A stretch of 64,000 nt of DNA from Pseudochrobactrum asaccharolyticum (GTDB taxonomy: Bacteria; Pseudomonadota; Alphaproteobacteria; Rhizobiales; Rhizobiaceae): NCBI RefSeq assembly GCF_003314995.1, contig NZ_QNRH01000001.1, forward strand, positions 434,001 to 498,000, written 5' to 3'. The number at the start of each line of letters is the position of its first letter. Position 1 is the stretch's first letter. Below, piece after piece: positions 46,699 to 56,243 of this stretch. The translations under genes and the position numbers were made by a program. Below the pieces are notes generated by a model. The model was not told where the DNA came from. It did not search any database and saw nothing but the letters and a program-made list of their open reading frames with translations.

Positions 46699-47786
46699 TA
46701 ACCATCCTCCTTATGGAGCAAAAAGGAGATTCCAAAAAATGTTGCAATCAATACCGGAACCCACGCCGCCACAAAAGGTGGCACGAATCCTGCCGTGCCA
46801 AAAGCTTTAGCAAGGACTGTGACGACATAAAGCACGAACCCGGCAACGATGCCACCCAGAATCATCGCTCCGGACTGGCCGGAACGAACAAATTTTAATG
46901 ATACTGTTGCAGCAATCAGCGTCATGGCCATCAAAAGCGCAGGCAAAGCCAGTAAAGACTGGAATTGCATGTCAAATGCAGTGGCCGAAAAGCCGAAAGA
47001 ACGGGCGACTTCGATTTTGCGGGGTAATTGCACAAACGGAATCGTATCGGGTGAAGAAAGTTTTTCTTCAAGGAATTCCGGCTTTAACTGAGACGGAATT
47101 TTTGTGGATAAAAGCTCTTTCGGTTCCTGACCTTCGACAATATGCGTCACATTGGTCAGGCTCCAGTAGCCTTCTTTCAATTGGGCGTCACGGGCATCAA
47201 AGCGTTCTTTGATTGTTTTGTCTTCATTGAACACAAAGAAGCTGACATCGGTCAGATGTGTGCCCTGTGCAAGAATGCCTTTGGCGCCGATAATTGTTTC
47301 CTGTCCGTCAGATTTCTGACGCAGCCACGGATCGCGCAGAGCAGTAACCTGATTAACATTACCATTTTGCCATTGTGTGCTGATTTCCAATGATTTTTCG
47401 AAACCATAGGCAGCCAGCGGATTAATGACGAATATGGTGATTAGGCCAAACAGAAAGGCGCCCAGACAGGCCGGCAACAGGAATTGCCATGCGGAAACAC
47501 CGACAGAACGCGCAACAACGAGCTCATAACGACGGTTCAGCGAAATGAGGGTGGCCATTGCCGAAAATAGTGCAACAAACGGAATGATCTGTTGCATGAT
47601 AAAAGGAATACGCATGGCTGAAAGTCCCAGCGCCGCCCATACCGAATAATCGGGGAGGTTGGCCAGCTTGCTAGCATTTTCAGTGAAATCAAGCAGAAGC
47701 GACAGTGCAAAAATACCCAGCAGAAAATACAGGGTTGTTTTTACATAACGCATGAAGAAATAGCGTCCGAGCGTCCAGCCGATCAT
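46698..47786 (-). CDS. lptG: LPS export permease LptG, 362 aa
   Basis: Inner-membrane permease that with LptF and LptB extracts LPS. Six transmembrane segments (about 12-35, 45-80, 100-125 and three after residue 270) flank a periplasmic jellyroll-like domain (about 130-265). Conserved starts: GRYFFMRYVKTTLYFLLGIFALSLLLDF and RYELVVARSVGVSAWQFLLPA. Its ATG overlaps the lptF stop (ATGA), and its stop overlaps the lptD start. The three genes thus form one tightly coupled LPS-transport unit. Confidence 0.95.
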   Translation of the reverse strand: MIGWTLGRYFFMRYVKTTLYFLLGIFALSLLLDFTENASKLANLPDYSVWAALGLSAMRIPFIMQQIIPFVALFSAMATLISLNRRYELVVARSVGVSAWQFLLPACLGAFLFGLITIFVINPLAAYGFEKSLEISTQWQNGNVNQVTALRDPWLRQKSDGQETIIGAKGILAQGTHLTDVSFFVFNEDKTIKERFDARDAQLKEGYWSLTNVTHIVEGQEPKELLSTKIPSQLKPEFLEEKLSSPDTIPFVQLPRKIEVARSFGFSATAFDMQFQSLLALPALLMAMTLIAATVSLKFVRSGQSGAMILGGIVAGFVLYVVTVLAKAFGTAGFVPPFVAAWVPVLIATFFGISFLLHKEDG

Positions 47787-48988
47787 GATTGACCTCCGGA
47801 AGTATTCTTGCGACCGGTAATGCGTTCAGTAATGCCGCGGAACCGGGATGCCGTTTGTTCTGAGATGTCCTGAATTTTATCTGACCATGAAGCAGGCAGG
47901 CTGAGTGAGCGTCCGCTGAACAAGATATAGAGACAGAGAGCAATCACACCAAGCGGGATCAGATACATGACGGGTATGAGGCTTGCATTTTTCTCCGCAC
48001 GGTCTGACACGAAATAACCTGCCCAATAAACAACGAGTGACAGTGAAATTGCTGAAAAGGACGCAGATACACGGGCTTCACGATGGGAGCGTGCATCACC
48101 GGCCAGAACCAGTGCAATCATAGCGAAGACAAAAGGATAGATCCAGTTTGACAGACGTTTGTGCAATTCAGCGCGATATTGCAACGGTTTGGTCTGAAAT
48201 GTCGGGTCATTTTTATCGGGATTCATCAGATAAGACAGGTGACGGTCTTTGGCGTAGAGCACCATATCACCGCTTGCATCGGTAAACTGGCTGAGATCAA
48301 AAGCATATTGATCGAATTTAATAATGGAAACGCTGCCCGTTTTGACATCACGGCGCTGAATCTCACCATTATTCATCAGCAGCACATCACTGCCGTTATT
48401 ATTGACGATGCTGCCGTTCAGAGCATAATAGACCAGATCAATATTGGCATCGCGGGAATCGGCAATAAACATACCGCCGATGCTGCCGTCAGTATTACGC
48501 TCTGCAATCTGCACATAGAGATTGTCGGAGAGTTTGCGGAAATTGCCTTCCTGCACCACAACATTCAGCAAGTCCGCGCTCGCATTGGCGAGCATGGAAC
48601 GCATATTATAGCGTGCATAGGGATCAACAAAATTCGCAACCAGAAATGAAACCACGGAAAGCATCGCCGCAAACAGCAAAATCGGACGGATCACGGCGGT
48701 GCGCGGGCTGCCGGATGCGTTGATTACCACCAGCTCAGAATCCTGATTCATGGTGGAAAGCGTCTGAGTAATCGCAATAACCAGCGCAAAAGGCATGACC
48801 AGAGGAATAACGGACGGAATAAACAGCGAGAAAAACTGAATAGCTGTTGCAAGCGACTGACCGCTGGAAGTCAGGAAGTTGATGCGCTGCAATACCTGAA
48901 CAGTCCACGTAATGCCGATGGCCGCGCAGAACACGGCCAGAAACATAATCCCTACGCGGCGCAGGATGTATCGCTCAATCAGTTTCAT
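47783..48988 (-). CDS. lptF: LPS export permease LptF, 401 aa
   Basis: Partner of LptG in the LptB2FG ABC transporter. Begins MKLIERYILRRVGIMFLAVF, followed by two further membrane segments with PLVMPFALVIAITQTLSTMNQDSELVVINASG, the coupling-helix region that contacts LptB. A periplasmic domain (about 140-265) and three C-terminal helices follow (e.g. IYPFVFAMIALVLAG). The C-terminal tail of about 45 residues is hydrophilic (SDKIQDISEQTASRFRGIT). It is the first gene of the lptF-lptG-lptD run and probably has its promoter in the 279-bp divergent gap before pepA. Confidence 0.95.
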   Translation of the reverse strand: MKLIERYILRRVGIMFLAVFCAAIGITWTVQVLQRINFLTSSGQSLATAIQFFSLFIPSVIPLVMPFALVIAITQTLSTMNQDSELVVINASGSPRTAVIRPILLFAAMLSVVSFLVANFVDPYARYNMRSMLANASADLLNVVVQEGNFRKLSDNLYVQIAERNTDGSIGGMFIADSRDANIDLVYYALNGSIVNNNGSDVLLMNNGEIQRRDVKTGSVSIIKFDQYAFDLSQFTDASGDMVLYAKDRHLSYLMNPDKNDPTFQTKPLQYRAELHKRLSNWIYPFVFAMIALVLAGDARSHREARVSASFSAISLSLVVYWAGYFVSDRAEKNASLIPVMYLIPLGVIALCLYILFSGRSLSLPASWSDKIQDISEQTASRFRGITERITGRKNTSGGQS

Positions 48989-49267
48989 GCGCTGAATTTA
49001 CATCCTGAACCTTAGGGGCTGAACCTGTTATTATTTGCAAGATATGCAGAGTTGATGTCGCCTTATAGTGAAATAATCTTAACGCGCAAACTCTTGTCAT
49101 AATCTCAGTGTCTATCATAAATCCGTCTTGGCTAAAAATAGACGAAGAAATTAGGTTAACAAAACACTTATTCGTCAGAGACGATAATTTATGGCTTGTG
49201 GTTTAGGTGGGATAGCGCCACACAATAAATAAGTTATGCGACTCTGTTTTTACCTGTTGGAGTTATT

Positions 49268-50755
49268 ATGTCCAAAAATCCAGTCATCAAGTTCTCGAAT
49301 TTTTCAGAAAAGCTGAAAGATGTCGTGATTGTTCCTGTCAGCAAAGACGGTTCGGTTGCCGCTCAGGCTGCCCATGTCGGCGGTGAAGGCTTTGTTTCCG
49401 GTCTGATTGCGAAAGCCGGTTTCAAGGGCAAGCTTGGTGCAACGCTTGAAACTTATCTCGCAGAAGGTGCGGGCGCAGAGCGTCTGGTGCTTGTTGGTAT
49501 CGGTGATCCTGCCAAGCTGAAAAATGACGACTGGCTGAAAATCGGTGGCGCTGCTTTTGCCAAAATCGGCAAATCCTCAGAAGCCAATGCGATTCTCGCT
49601 GTTGAAGGTCTGGAAATTTCCGCAGAAGCGGCTGCAGACTTTGCGCTTGGTGCACAGCTGCGCGCCTATCGCTTTGATAAATATAAGACCAAGAAAAATG
49701 AAGATAAAGCAGACGCTAAAGACGTTAAGCTGACCATTCAGGTTGCTGATGCTGCAGGCGCTGAAAAAGCTTATGAAGCTGCCGCTGAAATCGGTGAAGG
49801 CGTCTTGCTGGCACGTGATCTGGTCAATGAACCGGCCAATATTCTCGGTCCTGTTGAATTTGCTGCCGAAGCAGAAAAGCTTGAAAAGCTTGGTGTAAAA
49901 ATCACCATTCTCACCGAAAAAGAAATGAAAAAGCTCGGCATGGGCTCGCTGCTCGGCGTTGCTCAGGGTTCCGTTCGTCCGCCGCGTCTGGTGGTTATGG
50001 AATGGAATGGCGGCAAGGCTAAAGACAAGCCGGTTGCTTTTGTTGGTAAGGGCGTTGTGTTCGATACCGGCGGTATCTCCATCAAGCCTGCGCTGGGTAT
50101 GGAAGATATGAAGGGCGATATGGGCGGCGCGGCTGCTGTTACCGGTCTGATGCGTGCACTGGCCGGTCGTAAAGCCAAGGTCAATGTGGTTGGCGTCATC
50201 GGTCTGGTAGAGAATATGCCTGACGGTAACGCACAGCGTCCGGGCGATATTGTCACAACTATGTCCGGTCAGACCATCGAAGTGATCAATACCGATGCGG
50301 AAGGCCGTTTGGTTCTGGCCGATGCGCTGTATTACACCGCGAAGACCCACAAGCCACGCTTCATGATCAATCTGGCAACACTGACCGGCGCAATCGTGAT
50401 TGCTCTGGGTACACAGCATGCCGGTCTGTTCTCGAACGATGATGAACTGGCAGGTCAGTTGTTTGATGCCGGTCAGAGCAGTGGTGAAAAACTGTGGCGT
50501 CTGCCGCTGACCAAGGAATATGACAAGATTATTGATTCCAAGTTTGCGGATATGCGTAACTCGGCCGGTCGTCCTGCCGGTTCGATCACTGCGGCGCAGT
50601 TCCTCAAGCGTTTTGTCGGCGATACACCTTGGGCGCATCTGGATATTGCCGGTACCGCAATGGATTCACCTGCAAGCGACTACAATGAATCCTGGGGCTC
50701 AGGCTTTGGCGTGCGTTTGCTGGATCGTCTGGTTCGCGACCATTACGAAGCGTAA
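49268..50755 (+). CDS. pepA: Leucyl aminopeptidase (M17), 495 aa
   Basis: Dimetal exopeptidase that removes N-terminal residues; in some bacteria it also binds DNA. The ATG follows TTGGAGTTATT. Signature [16 protein letters not shown] is complete; the metal-binding lysine and aspartates appear in [32 protein letters not shown]. The N-terminal macro-like domain is about residues 1-170. The length (495) is usual. It is divergent from lptF and precedes holC, the common alphaproteobacterial order. Confidence 0.97.
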   Translation: MSKNPVIKFSNFSEKLKDVVIVPVSKDGSVAAQAAHVGGEGFVSGLIAKAGFKGKLGATLETYLAEGAGAERLVLVGIGDPAKLKNDDWLKIGGAAFAKIGKSSEANAILAVEGLEISAEAAADFALGAQLRAYRFDKYKTKKNEDKADAKDVKLTIQVADAAGAEKAYEAAAEIGEGVLLARDLVNEPANILGPVEFAAEAEKLEKLGVKITILTEKEMKKLGMGSLLGVAQGSVRPPRLVVMEWNGGKAKDKPVAFVGKGVVFDTGGISIKPALGMEDMKGDMGGAAAVTGLMRALAGRKAKVNVVGVIGLVENMPDGNAQRPGDIVTTMSGQTIEVINTDAEGRLVLADALYYTAKTHKPRFMINLATLTGAIVIALGTQHAGLFSNDDELAGQLFDAGQSSGEKLWRLPLTKEYDKIIDSKFADMRNSAGRPAGSITAAQFLKRFVGDTPWAHLDIAGTAMDSPASDYNESWGSGFGVRLLDRLVRDHYEA

Positions 50756-50773
50756 TAGCATTCCAATCACGAG

Positions 50774-50805
50774 AAAAGCCGGTGCATTGCACCGGCTTTT
50801 TTAAT
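50774..50805 (+). terminator. Intrinsic terminator of pepA
   Basis: Perfect 12-bp stem AAAAGCCGGTGC/GCACCGGCTTTT with a 3-nt loop and T-run, 18 bp after the pepA stop. Confidence 0.9.
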
Positions 50806-50965
50806 GCTTGTCTTTCCGCGCTCAACATTAATTGAAGTCGCTGCGTGGATTTTTGATATGTTTTGCAGCAAGTTTTTGTTAAGATGTCACAAATAATTCA
50901 TTAAGCCGCTTTGTCACCCGCAGTCATTTTCACACGGGTAAAGCCTTCTTTATCCGGATAGTCCT

Positions 50966-51574
50966 GTGTTCCCATCTTTTTCTTCGCGCGGTTTTATCAG
51001 CCTGACAATCGGGCTGCTGCTGATCAATGCTTTGTTCTTTTATCTTGTCACCGATCTGAACAATCTTGCGGTTGAGATGGGGGAAGAGGGGCTGCTGGAA
51101 AATCTGCAGCTGATCTATCTGGGGCTTGCAGCGCTTGCATTCCTGATCGGCGGCTTGCGCAGTGAGGGACCGGCACGCATGTTTGCTATCGGCATGTGTC
51201 TGCTGATGCTGATCTTCTTCTTCCGCGAGCTTGAGGTCGAGCCGACCGGACCGGTCAGCGGCTATATCAAATCCCATGCTTTCCGCTGGCATGAAGCGAT
51301 TTTGGTGATTGGCTTTGCCGCAGTTTATATTTTCCTGCATTCTGCCTATGTGCGTCCGGTGCTGCAATTTGTGTTCAGCCGCAAAGCATGGCCGTTTTAC
51401 CTGGCCGCTGCTCTGATCCTCTTTGGCGAAGTTTTCGAAAAGATGGATGGTTTTGCCTATAATGAGTTTTTTGAAGAGGTGCTGGAAAGCCTGAGCTATT
51501 TCATGCTGCTTTGCCTTGGTGTTCGCAGCATTGTTGCGGCACCTGCTCAAAAACAGAGTGTCAAAGCTGCATAA
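50966..51574 (+). CDS. Multi-pass membrane protein of unknown family, 202 aa
   Basis: Start GTG at 50966 (MFPSFSSRGFISLTIG); the ribosome-binding site is weak, and no earlier in-frame start exists. Six hydrophobic segments. Conserved-looking residues are polar and lie between helices: GEEGLLENLQLIYLG, FFFRELEVEP, FRWHEA, RKAWPFY and LEEV...ESLSYFMLL. The same layout occurs in the frameshifted gene at 26915-27582, so the two are distant paralogs. Charged residues in and near the membrane (E, N, Q, R, E) suggest ion or small-molecule handling, but that is inference. It lies between pepA and holC. Confidence 0.72.
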   Translation: MFPSFSSRGFISLTIGLLLINALFFYLVTDLNNLAVEMGEEGLLENLQLIYLGLAALAFLIGGLRSEGPARMFAIGMCLLMLIFFFRELEVEPTGPVSGYIKSHAFRWHEAILVIGFAAVYIFLHSAYVRPVLQFVFSRKAWPFYLAAALILFGEVFEKMDGFAYNEFFEEVLESLSYFMLLCLGVRSIVAAPAQKQSVKAA

Positions 51575-51602
51575 TTCACAGCTTGCATAGTTTTTATGTA
51601 TG

Positions 51603-51635
51603 AAACGGCCTGTCTGATCGACAGGCCGTTTTGTT
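51603..51635 (+). terminator. Intrinsic terminator-like hairpin
   Basis: Perfect 12-bp stem AAACGGCCTGTC/GACAGGCCGTTT with a 5-nt loop followed by TGTTT, 28 bp after the membrane-protein stop. Confidence 0.8.
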
Positions 51636-51703
51636 TCTGGTTTAAGCTTTTATCCGGTGTTTTGAGATGTGAGAGGTAAGGGAAATTCTCCCTGTATTGG
51701 TCG

Positions 51704-52153
51704 ATGGCTGAAATTCTGTTTTATCATCTGACAGAATCCGTTCTGGATGAGGCTTTGCCGGGGCTGGTTGACCGCTCGCTGGAGCGCGGCTGGCGTGTGG
51801 TGATTCAGATGACCTCGGAAGAACGACGGGAAGAACTCGACCGGCTTCTATGGACGTGGAACAATACATCCTTTCTGGCACATGGCACGGATGTGCAGCC
51901 CAATGCAGAACATCAACCAGCACTGCTCACAACCACCACAGACACTCATAACGGTGCGACTGTACGCTTTGTCGTTGAGGGGGCAGATATTGTCGGTGCG
52001 GAAAATTATGATCGTCTGGTGGTGATGTTCGACGGTCATGATGCCGCTCAGCTGACCAAAGCGCGCGAGCAGTGGAAGAGCCTGAAAGCGGCCGGCCATC
52101 AATTGACTTATTGGCAGCAGAATGCGGATCGCCGCTGGGAGAAAAAAGCATGA
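51704..52153 (+). CDS. holC: DNA polymerase III chi subunit, 149 aa
   Basis: Chi links the clamp loader to single-strand-binding protein. The family's pattern is clear: MAEILFYHLTESVLDEALPGLVDRSLERGWRVVIQM, the DRLLWTWNNTSFLAHG segment that resembles the LW-x-F/Y site, and the C-terminal FDGHDAAQLTKAREQWKSLKAAGHQLTYW. Length is usual for alphaproteobacteria. Its last four bases ATGA overlap the start of the next gene. The upstream site is weak, possibly reflecting low expression. Confidence 0.94.
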   Translation: MAEILFYHLTESVLDEALPGLVDRSLERGWRVVIQMTSEERREELDRLLWTWNNTSFLAHGTDVQPNAEHQPALLTTTTDTHNGATVRFVVEGADIVGAENYDRLVVMFDGHDAAQLTKAREQWKSLKAAGHQLTYWQQNADRRWEKKA

Positions 52154-52707
52154 TGCGCATTTTCTGTATTTTGCTGTTTTTGGGCGGTCTGGCGACCGGT
52201 GTGATCTGGCCATGGGCGCAACGTCATTTTGGCGGTGAGGAAATCGGCACATGGGTGCTCTATCAGCGTGAGGGCGGCTATCAGACTGCGAAGGTACAAT
52301 TAAAGCCTGAAGATGCGCCGTTGCGGATCTTTGTTGATGCCAAGCCGATGCAGGGCGCTATCAGTGGTCAAAGACCGTCTGTGCTCAATCTCGCAGTCTC
52401 ACGCGATGGCGTGCCGGTGCTGGCTGAACGCCTCAGCTACAGCCCGAAAAGCGGTAATGAACAGCGTGATCTTCCGCAAAGCGGCGCCGTGATCCGTCAA
52501 GACGCGAAAGATATGGAGACACTGCAAACAGGGACTTACGAGTTCAGTGTGCGGGCAGTGGAAGATGGTTTGTCGCTGACACGGGCTGATCTGGTTTTAC
52601 GCCGTGGTGCGCCACCGGTTGATGAGAACTATGTCACGCTGGGCGTGGTTGTCATGGTGGCAGGTCTTTACGGATTTATGCGTTTTCGCAGACGTCCGAA
52701 AGCTTAA
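52150..52707 (+). CDS. Membrane protein of unknown function, coupled to holC, 185 aa
   Basis: The ATG at 52150 overlaps the holC stop. Two membrane segments flank a soluble part: residues 3-22 (RIFCILLFLGGLATGVIWPW) and about 160-177 (VTLGVVVMVAGLYGFMRF), with a basic tail RRRPKA. The middle is beta-rich and presumably periplasmic (WVLYQREGGYQTAKVQL, VLNLAVSRDGVPVLAERLSY, VRAVEDGLSLTRADLVL). I do not recognise the family. A terminator follows 15 bp after the stop. Coupling to holC probably reflects operon layout, not shared function. Confidence 0.72.
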   Translation: MMRIFCILLFLGGLATGVIWPWAQRHFGGEEIGTWVLYQREGGYQTAKVQLKPEDAPLRIFVDAKPMQGAISGQRPSVLNLAVSRDGVPVLAERLSYSPKSGNEQRDLPQSGAVIRQDAKDMETLQTGTYEFSVRAVEDGLSLTRADLVLRRGAPPVDENYVTLGVVVMVAGLYGFMRFRRRPKA

Positions 52708-52721
52708 AATCCTTCAATAAA

Positions 52722-52756
52722 TTAAGCCCGCCGGTTCACTGAAACGGCGGGCTTAA
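52722..52756. terminator. Bidirectional hairpin terminator
   Basis: Perfect 12-bp stem TTAAGCCCGCCG/CGGCGGGCTTAA with an 11-nt loop followed by ATTT, between the convergent membrane-protein and ABC-F genes. Confidence 0.75.
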
Positions 52757-52779
52757 ATTTAAACAGAGCAGAAACTGTT

Positions 52780-54687
52780 TTACTCGGCCATAGCCTCTTC
52801 ATATTCCGCAGAATAGGTCAGCCATTTTTCTTCAGCGTCAGCCAGTTTGGTTTCCGCGGCTTTCAGATCAATGTTGAATTGCACAGCTTTCTGGGCATCC
52901 TTGGTATAAAGTTCAGGGTCTTCCAATTTGTTTTTCAGACCTTGAATCTCTTTCTGCAGTTTCTGCATTAAAGACTCGGAATCATTAATCTTTTTCTGCA
53001 GCGGCTTAAGCTGGTCACGCTTCTGTGCAGCCAGTTTACGCTGCTCAACTTTACTGAGTTTCGGCCCTTCATCAACGATAGCGACCTCCTGAACAGCCTC
53101 AACGGTGCTGTTCGGTGTGCTTTTGTCGCTGAGCACCAGTGAGCGGTAATCATCCAGATCACCGTCATAAGGTTTGACTGTACCGTTACGCACCAGCCAG
53201 AGACGATCCATGGTTGCTTCGATCAGATGGCGATCATGGGCGATGAGGATAACAGCACCTTTGAAATCATTCAGCGCGTGAACGAGTTCTTCGCGGCTGT
53301 CGATATCCAGATGGTTGGTCGGCTCATCGAGGATCAGCAGGTTCGGGCCGTGGAATGTTGCCAGCCCCATCAGCAAGCGTGCTTTTTCACCACCGGAAAG
53401 CTCTTTGGCTTTGGTGAGCATCTTTTCCGTTGCCAGTCCCATTTGCGCGACGCGGGCACGCACTTTCGCTTCCGGTGCATCCGGCATCAGCTTACGCACA
53501 TGCTCGATGGCATTGTCATCCGGCACCAGATCATCCAGCTGATGCTGGGCAAAGAAAGCCACTTTCAAGGCAGGCGAAAGAGTGAGTGTGCCGCCTTCCG
53601 GTTTCAACCGTCCGGAGATCAGCTTGGCCAGCGTAGACTTACCGTTACCATTGGAACCGAGCAGGGCAATGCGGTCGTCATTATCAATACGTAATGAGAG
53701 ATTGCGCAGGATCGGCTTGCCGGTTTCATAGCCGACATCGGCATTTTCCAGCGCGATGATTGGCGATGCTGCCACTTTTTCCGCTTCAGGAAATTTGAAC
53801 GGCTGCACATGCTCATCATAATGCGCGGCAATCGGCTTCAGCTTTTGCAGGGCTTTCAGGCGGGACTGTGCCTGACGTGCCTTGGAAGCTTTGGCGCGGA
53901 ACCGCTCTACAAAGGATTCCATGTGCTTGCGATGGGCTTCCTGCTTCACACGTTGCTTCTGTTGCAATTCCAGCATTTCGGCGCGCTGGCGCTCGAACTG
54001 GTCATAATTGCCTTTCCAGAAGGTCAGCTTTTTATTTTCCAGATGCAGAATGGAGCTGGTAGCCGAGTTCAGCAGATCACGATCATGGCTGATGATGATG
54101 ACGGTGTAAGGGTAGCGCTTGATATAATCAATCAGCCACAATACGCCTTCAAGGTCGAGATAGTTGGTTGGCTCATCGAGTAGCAACAGATCAGGCTGGG
54201 CGAAGAGCACAGCCGCCAGTGCCACACGCATACGCCAGCCGCCCGAGAACGACGAGGCAGGGCGCAACTGCGCTTCCGCATCAAAGCCGAGGCCGGAAAG
54301 AATAGCACTGGCACGGGCTTCTGCTGAATGAGATTCAATATCGGCAAGGCGGATATGAATTTCAGAAATACGTGCCGGATCAGTCGCCGTTTCGGCTTCT
54401 TGCAACAGAGCCAGTCGCTCTTTATCCGCTTTCAGCACGATCTCGATCAGAGATTCCTCTGTGCCGGGGGCTTCCTGCGCAACCTGACCGATGCGGGTGT
54501 TTTTCGGAATAGAGATATCGCCGGTATCCGACGATAATTCACCGGTAATCACCTTGAATAGCGTTGATTTGCCCGTGCCGTTGCGGCCGACAAAACCGGT
54601 CTTTGAACCAGATGGCAGTGTTGCACTGCCATGGTCGATGAGGACGCGTCCGACCATGCGGACGGTTATATCATTAAGGATCAACAT
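52780..54687 (-). CDS. ABC-F family ATPase (YheS-like), 635 aa
   Basis: Soluble tandem-ATPase protein that acts on ribosomes. The ATG at 54685-54687 gives MLILNDITVRMVGRVLIDHG; an upstream ATG at 54714 is possible. The first domain has Walker A VGRNGTGKST, signature FSGGWRMRVALA and Walker B LLLLDEPTNYLDLE; the second has GSNGNGKST, LSGGEKARLLM and LLILDEPTNHLDID. The interdomain linker (FVERFRAKASKARQAQSR) matches the P-site-tRNA-interaction motif of YheS. A C-terminal coiled coil (about 545-625) follows. Antibiotic resistance cannot be inferred; housekeeping ABC-F proteins of this type are widespread. Confidence 0.92.
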   Translation of the reverse strand: MLILNDITVRMVGRVLIDHGSATLPSGSKTGFVGRNGTGKSTLFKVITGELSSDTGDISIPKNTRIGQVAQEAPGTEESLIEIVLKADKERLALLQEAETATDPARISEIHIRLADIESHSAEARASAILSGLGFDAEAQLRPASSFSGGWRMRVALAAVLFAQPDLLLLDEPTNYLDLEGVLWLIDYIKRYPYTVIIISHDRDLLNSATSSILHLENKKLTFWKGNYDQFERQRAEMLELQQKQRVKQEAHRKHMESFVERFRAKASKARQAQSRLKALQKLKPIAAHYDEHVQPFKFPEAEKVAASPIIALENADVGYETGKPILRNLSLRIDNDDRIALLGSNGNGKSTLAKLISGRLKPEGGTLTLSPALKVAFFAQHQLDDLVPDDNAIEHVRKLMPDAPEAKVRARVAQMGLATEKMLTKAKELSGGEKARLLMGLATFHGPNLLILDEPTNHLDIDSREELVHALNDFKGAVILIAHDRHLIEATMDRLWLVRNGTVKPYDGDLDDYRSLVLSDKSTPNSTVEAVQEVAIVDEGPKLSKVEQRKLAAQKRDQLKPLQKKINDSESLMQKLQKEIQGLKNKLEDPELYTKDAQKAVQFNIDLKAAETKLADAEEKWLTYSAEYEEAMAE

Positions 54688-54765
54688 AGAGCGGTTTTGC
54701 ACGGGATATTGCATTTGTGCAAGAGGCAAAAATGCCCGAAAGAGACAGCAAATGAGCGGAAAATA

Positions 54766-55281
54766 TCAGACGAAGCGGCGACCGCTTTCTGATTTCTGAA
54801 AAATCATCATGTCCAGATCCGGTGCCGGATGTTTCAGCATGGTGAGTGCGGCGTGAACCTGCCCGCGATAATGGGTCTGATGATTGAACAGATGGGCAAG
54901 GGCAGGGGCAAGTCGCTGGCTGATCGTGCGCATATCGCTCATATTAAGAAACACGAAGCGGCCGGATACCTCTGCGGGAGAGAGGCCTTCCAGCCACTCC
55001 AGAATACGCGCATCTTCCTGCATACGTGCTGCACGCAAATCAGCTAAGGCCAGATAGAGAATAGCATCAGGTGTTTTAGGGGGATCACCTTCTCCGGTAA
55101 ACCGTTTCATCCATAGCCGGTCATTGCCCAGCAGATGATTGAGTGTGGCGTGGATGGACTTGTAAAACAGGCCGGCATCCTGCCGGTATTCGCTTTCGCT
55201 TAAAACTGAGACACCATCAAACAGCTGTTTATTCGCCCAGCCATTATAGGCAGCAAGCATTTGAAAATGTTGCTTCATCAT
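54766..55281 (-). CDS. DinB/YfiT-like metalloprotein, 171 aa
   Basis: Four-helix bundle protein. Metal-binding histidines are visible as H48 (ATLNHLLGNDRLW) and the pair in LAHLFNHQTHYRGQVHA (about 133-140), the DinB family pattern of H...H-x3-H. The N-terminal MLAAYNGWANKQLFDGV is also typical. Substrate unknown; members include thiol-dependent transferases. The start ATG lies 15 bp after AAGCT with no strong site. A weak IR at 55361 is upstream. Confidence 0.88.
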   Translation of the reverse strand: MMKQHFQMLAAYNGWANKQLFDGVSVLSESEYRQDAGLFYKSIHATLNHLLGNDRLWMKRFTGEGDPPKTPDAILYLALADLRAARMQEDARILEWLEGLSPAEVSGRFVFLNMSDMRTISQRLAPALAHLFNHQTHYRGQVHAALTMLKHPAPDLDMMIFQKSESGRRFV

Positions 55282-55632
55282 TCAGCTTTCTTCAAAATTT
55301 AAAGTAGCTTTATCCCGCTTGAAAAAGCAGAATCGCGGCCATCCCGTTCACACCCGTTAACTATAACCTGTCTTGGCGGTTATAGCAGGTTAAATCGCTG
55401 TATTATCAGTGCTTTGTCATTTCATTGTATTATGTAGAAGTTATGTATGGCAGTGCAGATAAAATGATGCTCAGAACGGCGAGGCCGGATTGAGCTGTCA
55501 GAAACAGAACAGGGCGCGTATTTATAGCGTTTTCAGTCGCATTTTACGGCAGATTTAATGATCTTATTTGACTGTAAATGGCTGTGAGGGTATAGAACGG
55601 CACCTTTCCTCAAAATATATACAGGACAACCA
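55282..55632. other. Divergent region between DinB-like gene and ndk
   Basis: 351 bp containing the inverted repeat CTATAACC/GGTTATAG (55361-55368, 55378-55385) and the ndk promoter. No small gene was supported. Confidence 0.5.
55568..55596 (+). promoter_or_regulatory. ndk: Sigma70-like promoter of ndk
   Basis: TTGACT (55568-55573) and TATAGA (55591-55596) are separated by 17 bp; the start would be near 55603, giving a leader of about 30 nt before the ribosome-binding site AGGACAACC. This is the best promoter match in the window. Confidence 0.7.
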
Positions 55633-56055
55633 ATGGCCATCGAACGTACCTTTTCCATGATCAAGCCAGATGCAACCAAGCGCAACCTGACCGGTGCAAT
55701 CACCGCCAAGCTCGAAGAAGCTGGTCTGCGTGTTGTTGCTTCCAAGCGCGTATGGATGAGCAAGCGCGAAGCTGAAGGCTTCTACGCTGTGCATGCTGCA
55801 CGTCCTTTCTTCGGTGAGCTGGTTGAAACCATGACTTCCGGCCCGACAATCGTTCAGGTTCTGGAAGGCGAAAACGCCATCCTGAAAAACCGCGAAGTTA
55901 TGGGAGCAACCAATCCGGCAGATGCTGCTGAAGGCACAATCCGTAAAACCTTCGCTCTGTCGATCGGTGAAAACTCCGTACACGGTTCCGATGCTCCTGA
56001 AACAGCTGCTCAGGAAATCACCTACTGGTTCTCTTCGACAGAAATCGTTGGCTAA
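55633..56055 (+). CDS. ndk: Nucleoside diphosphate kinase, 140 aa
   Basis: Transfers the gamma phosphate among nucleotides through a phosphohistidine. The active site is H117 in [13 protein letters not shown]. Other conserved parts: [33 protein letters not shown] and [18 protein letters not shown]. Length is normal. The promoter directly upstream and the AGGACAACC site imply strong expression. Confidence 0.98.
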   Translation: MAIERTFSMIKPDATKRNLTGAITAKLEEAGLRVVASKRVWMSKREAEGFYAVHAARPFFGELVETMTSGPTIVQVLEGENAILKNREVMGATNPADAAEGTIRKTFALSIGENSVHGSDAPETAAQEITYWFSSTEIVG

Positions 56056-56078
56056 TCTGATTAGCTGCTGATTTTATA

Positions 56079-56124
56079 GCATTTACGAGCCAAAAGCGGG
56101 TACCGGTTTTGCGTTGAATAATGC
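56079..56124. repeat. A-type repeat after ndk
   Basis: Begins TTATAGCATTT and keeps CAAAAGC...GGTTTTGCG and AATGC, the A-type layout. No B-type palindrome is attached. Confidence 0.65.
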
Positions 56125-56137
56125 TTCAAAGAAAATG

Positions 56138-56170
56138 AAAAAAGCGCTGCAGTGATGCGGCGCTTTTTTT
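56138..56170 (+). terminator. Intrinsic terminator of ndk
   Basis: Stem AAAAAAGCGC.GCA/TGC.GCGCTTTTTT with a 4-nt loop and T-run, about 85 bp after the ndk stop. Confidence 0.8.
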
Positions 56171-56187
56171 ATGCGGTGTGAGTTATA

Positions 56188-56222
56188 AAAAAACGGGCGC
56201 TTATTCTGAATAAGCGCCCGTT
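56188..56222 (-). terminator. Intrinsic terminator of the YbaY-META gene
   Basis: Perfect 14-bp stem AACGGGCGCTTATT/AATAAGCGCCCGTT with a 3-nt loop; on the minus strand a T7 run follows. It lies 21 bp after the stop at 56244. Confidence 0.92.
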
Positions 56223-56243
56223 GTCATAAAACTATAGAGTGAA

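Noticed and set aside
49577-50638. 353-codon open frame antisense to pepA
   Set aside because: It mirrors the codon structure of pepA, gives a protein rich in His, Arg and Cys with no known motif, and lacks a ribosome-binding site.
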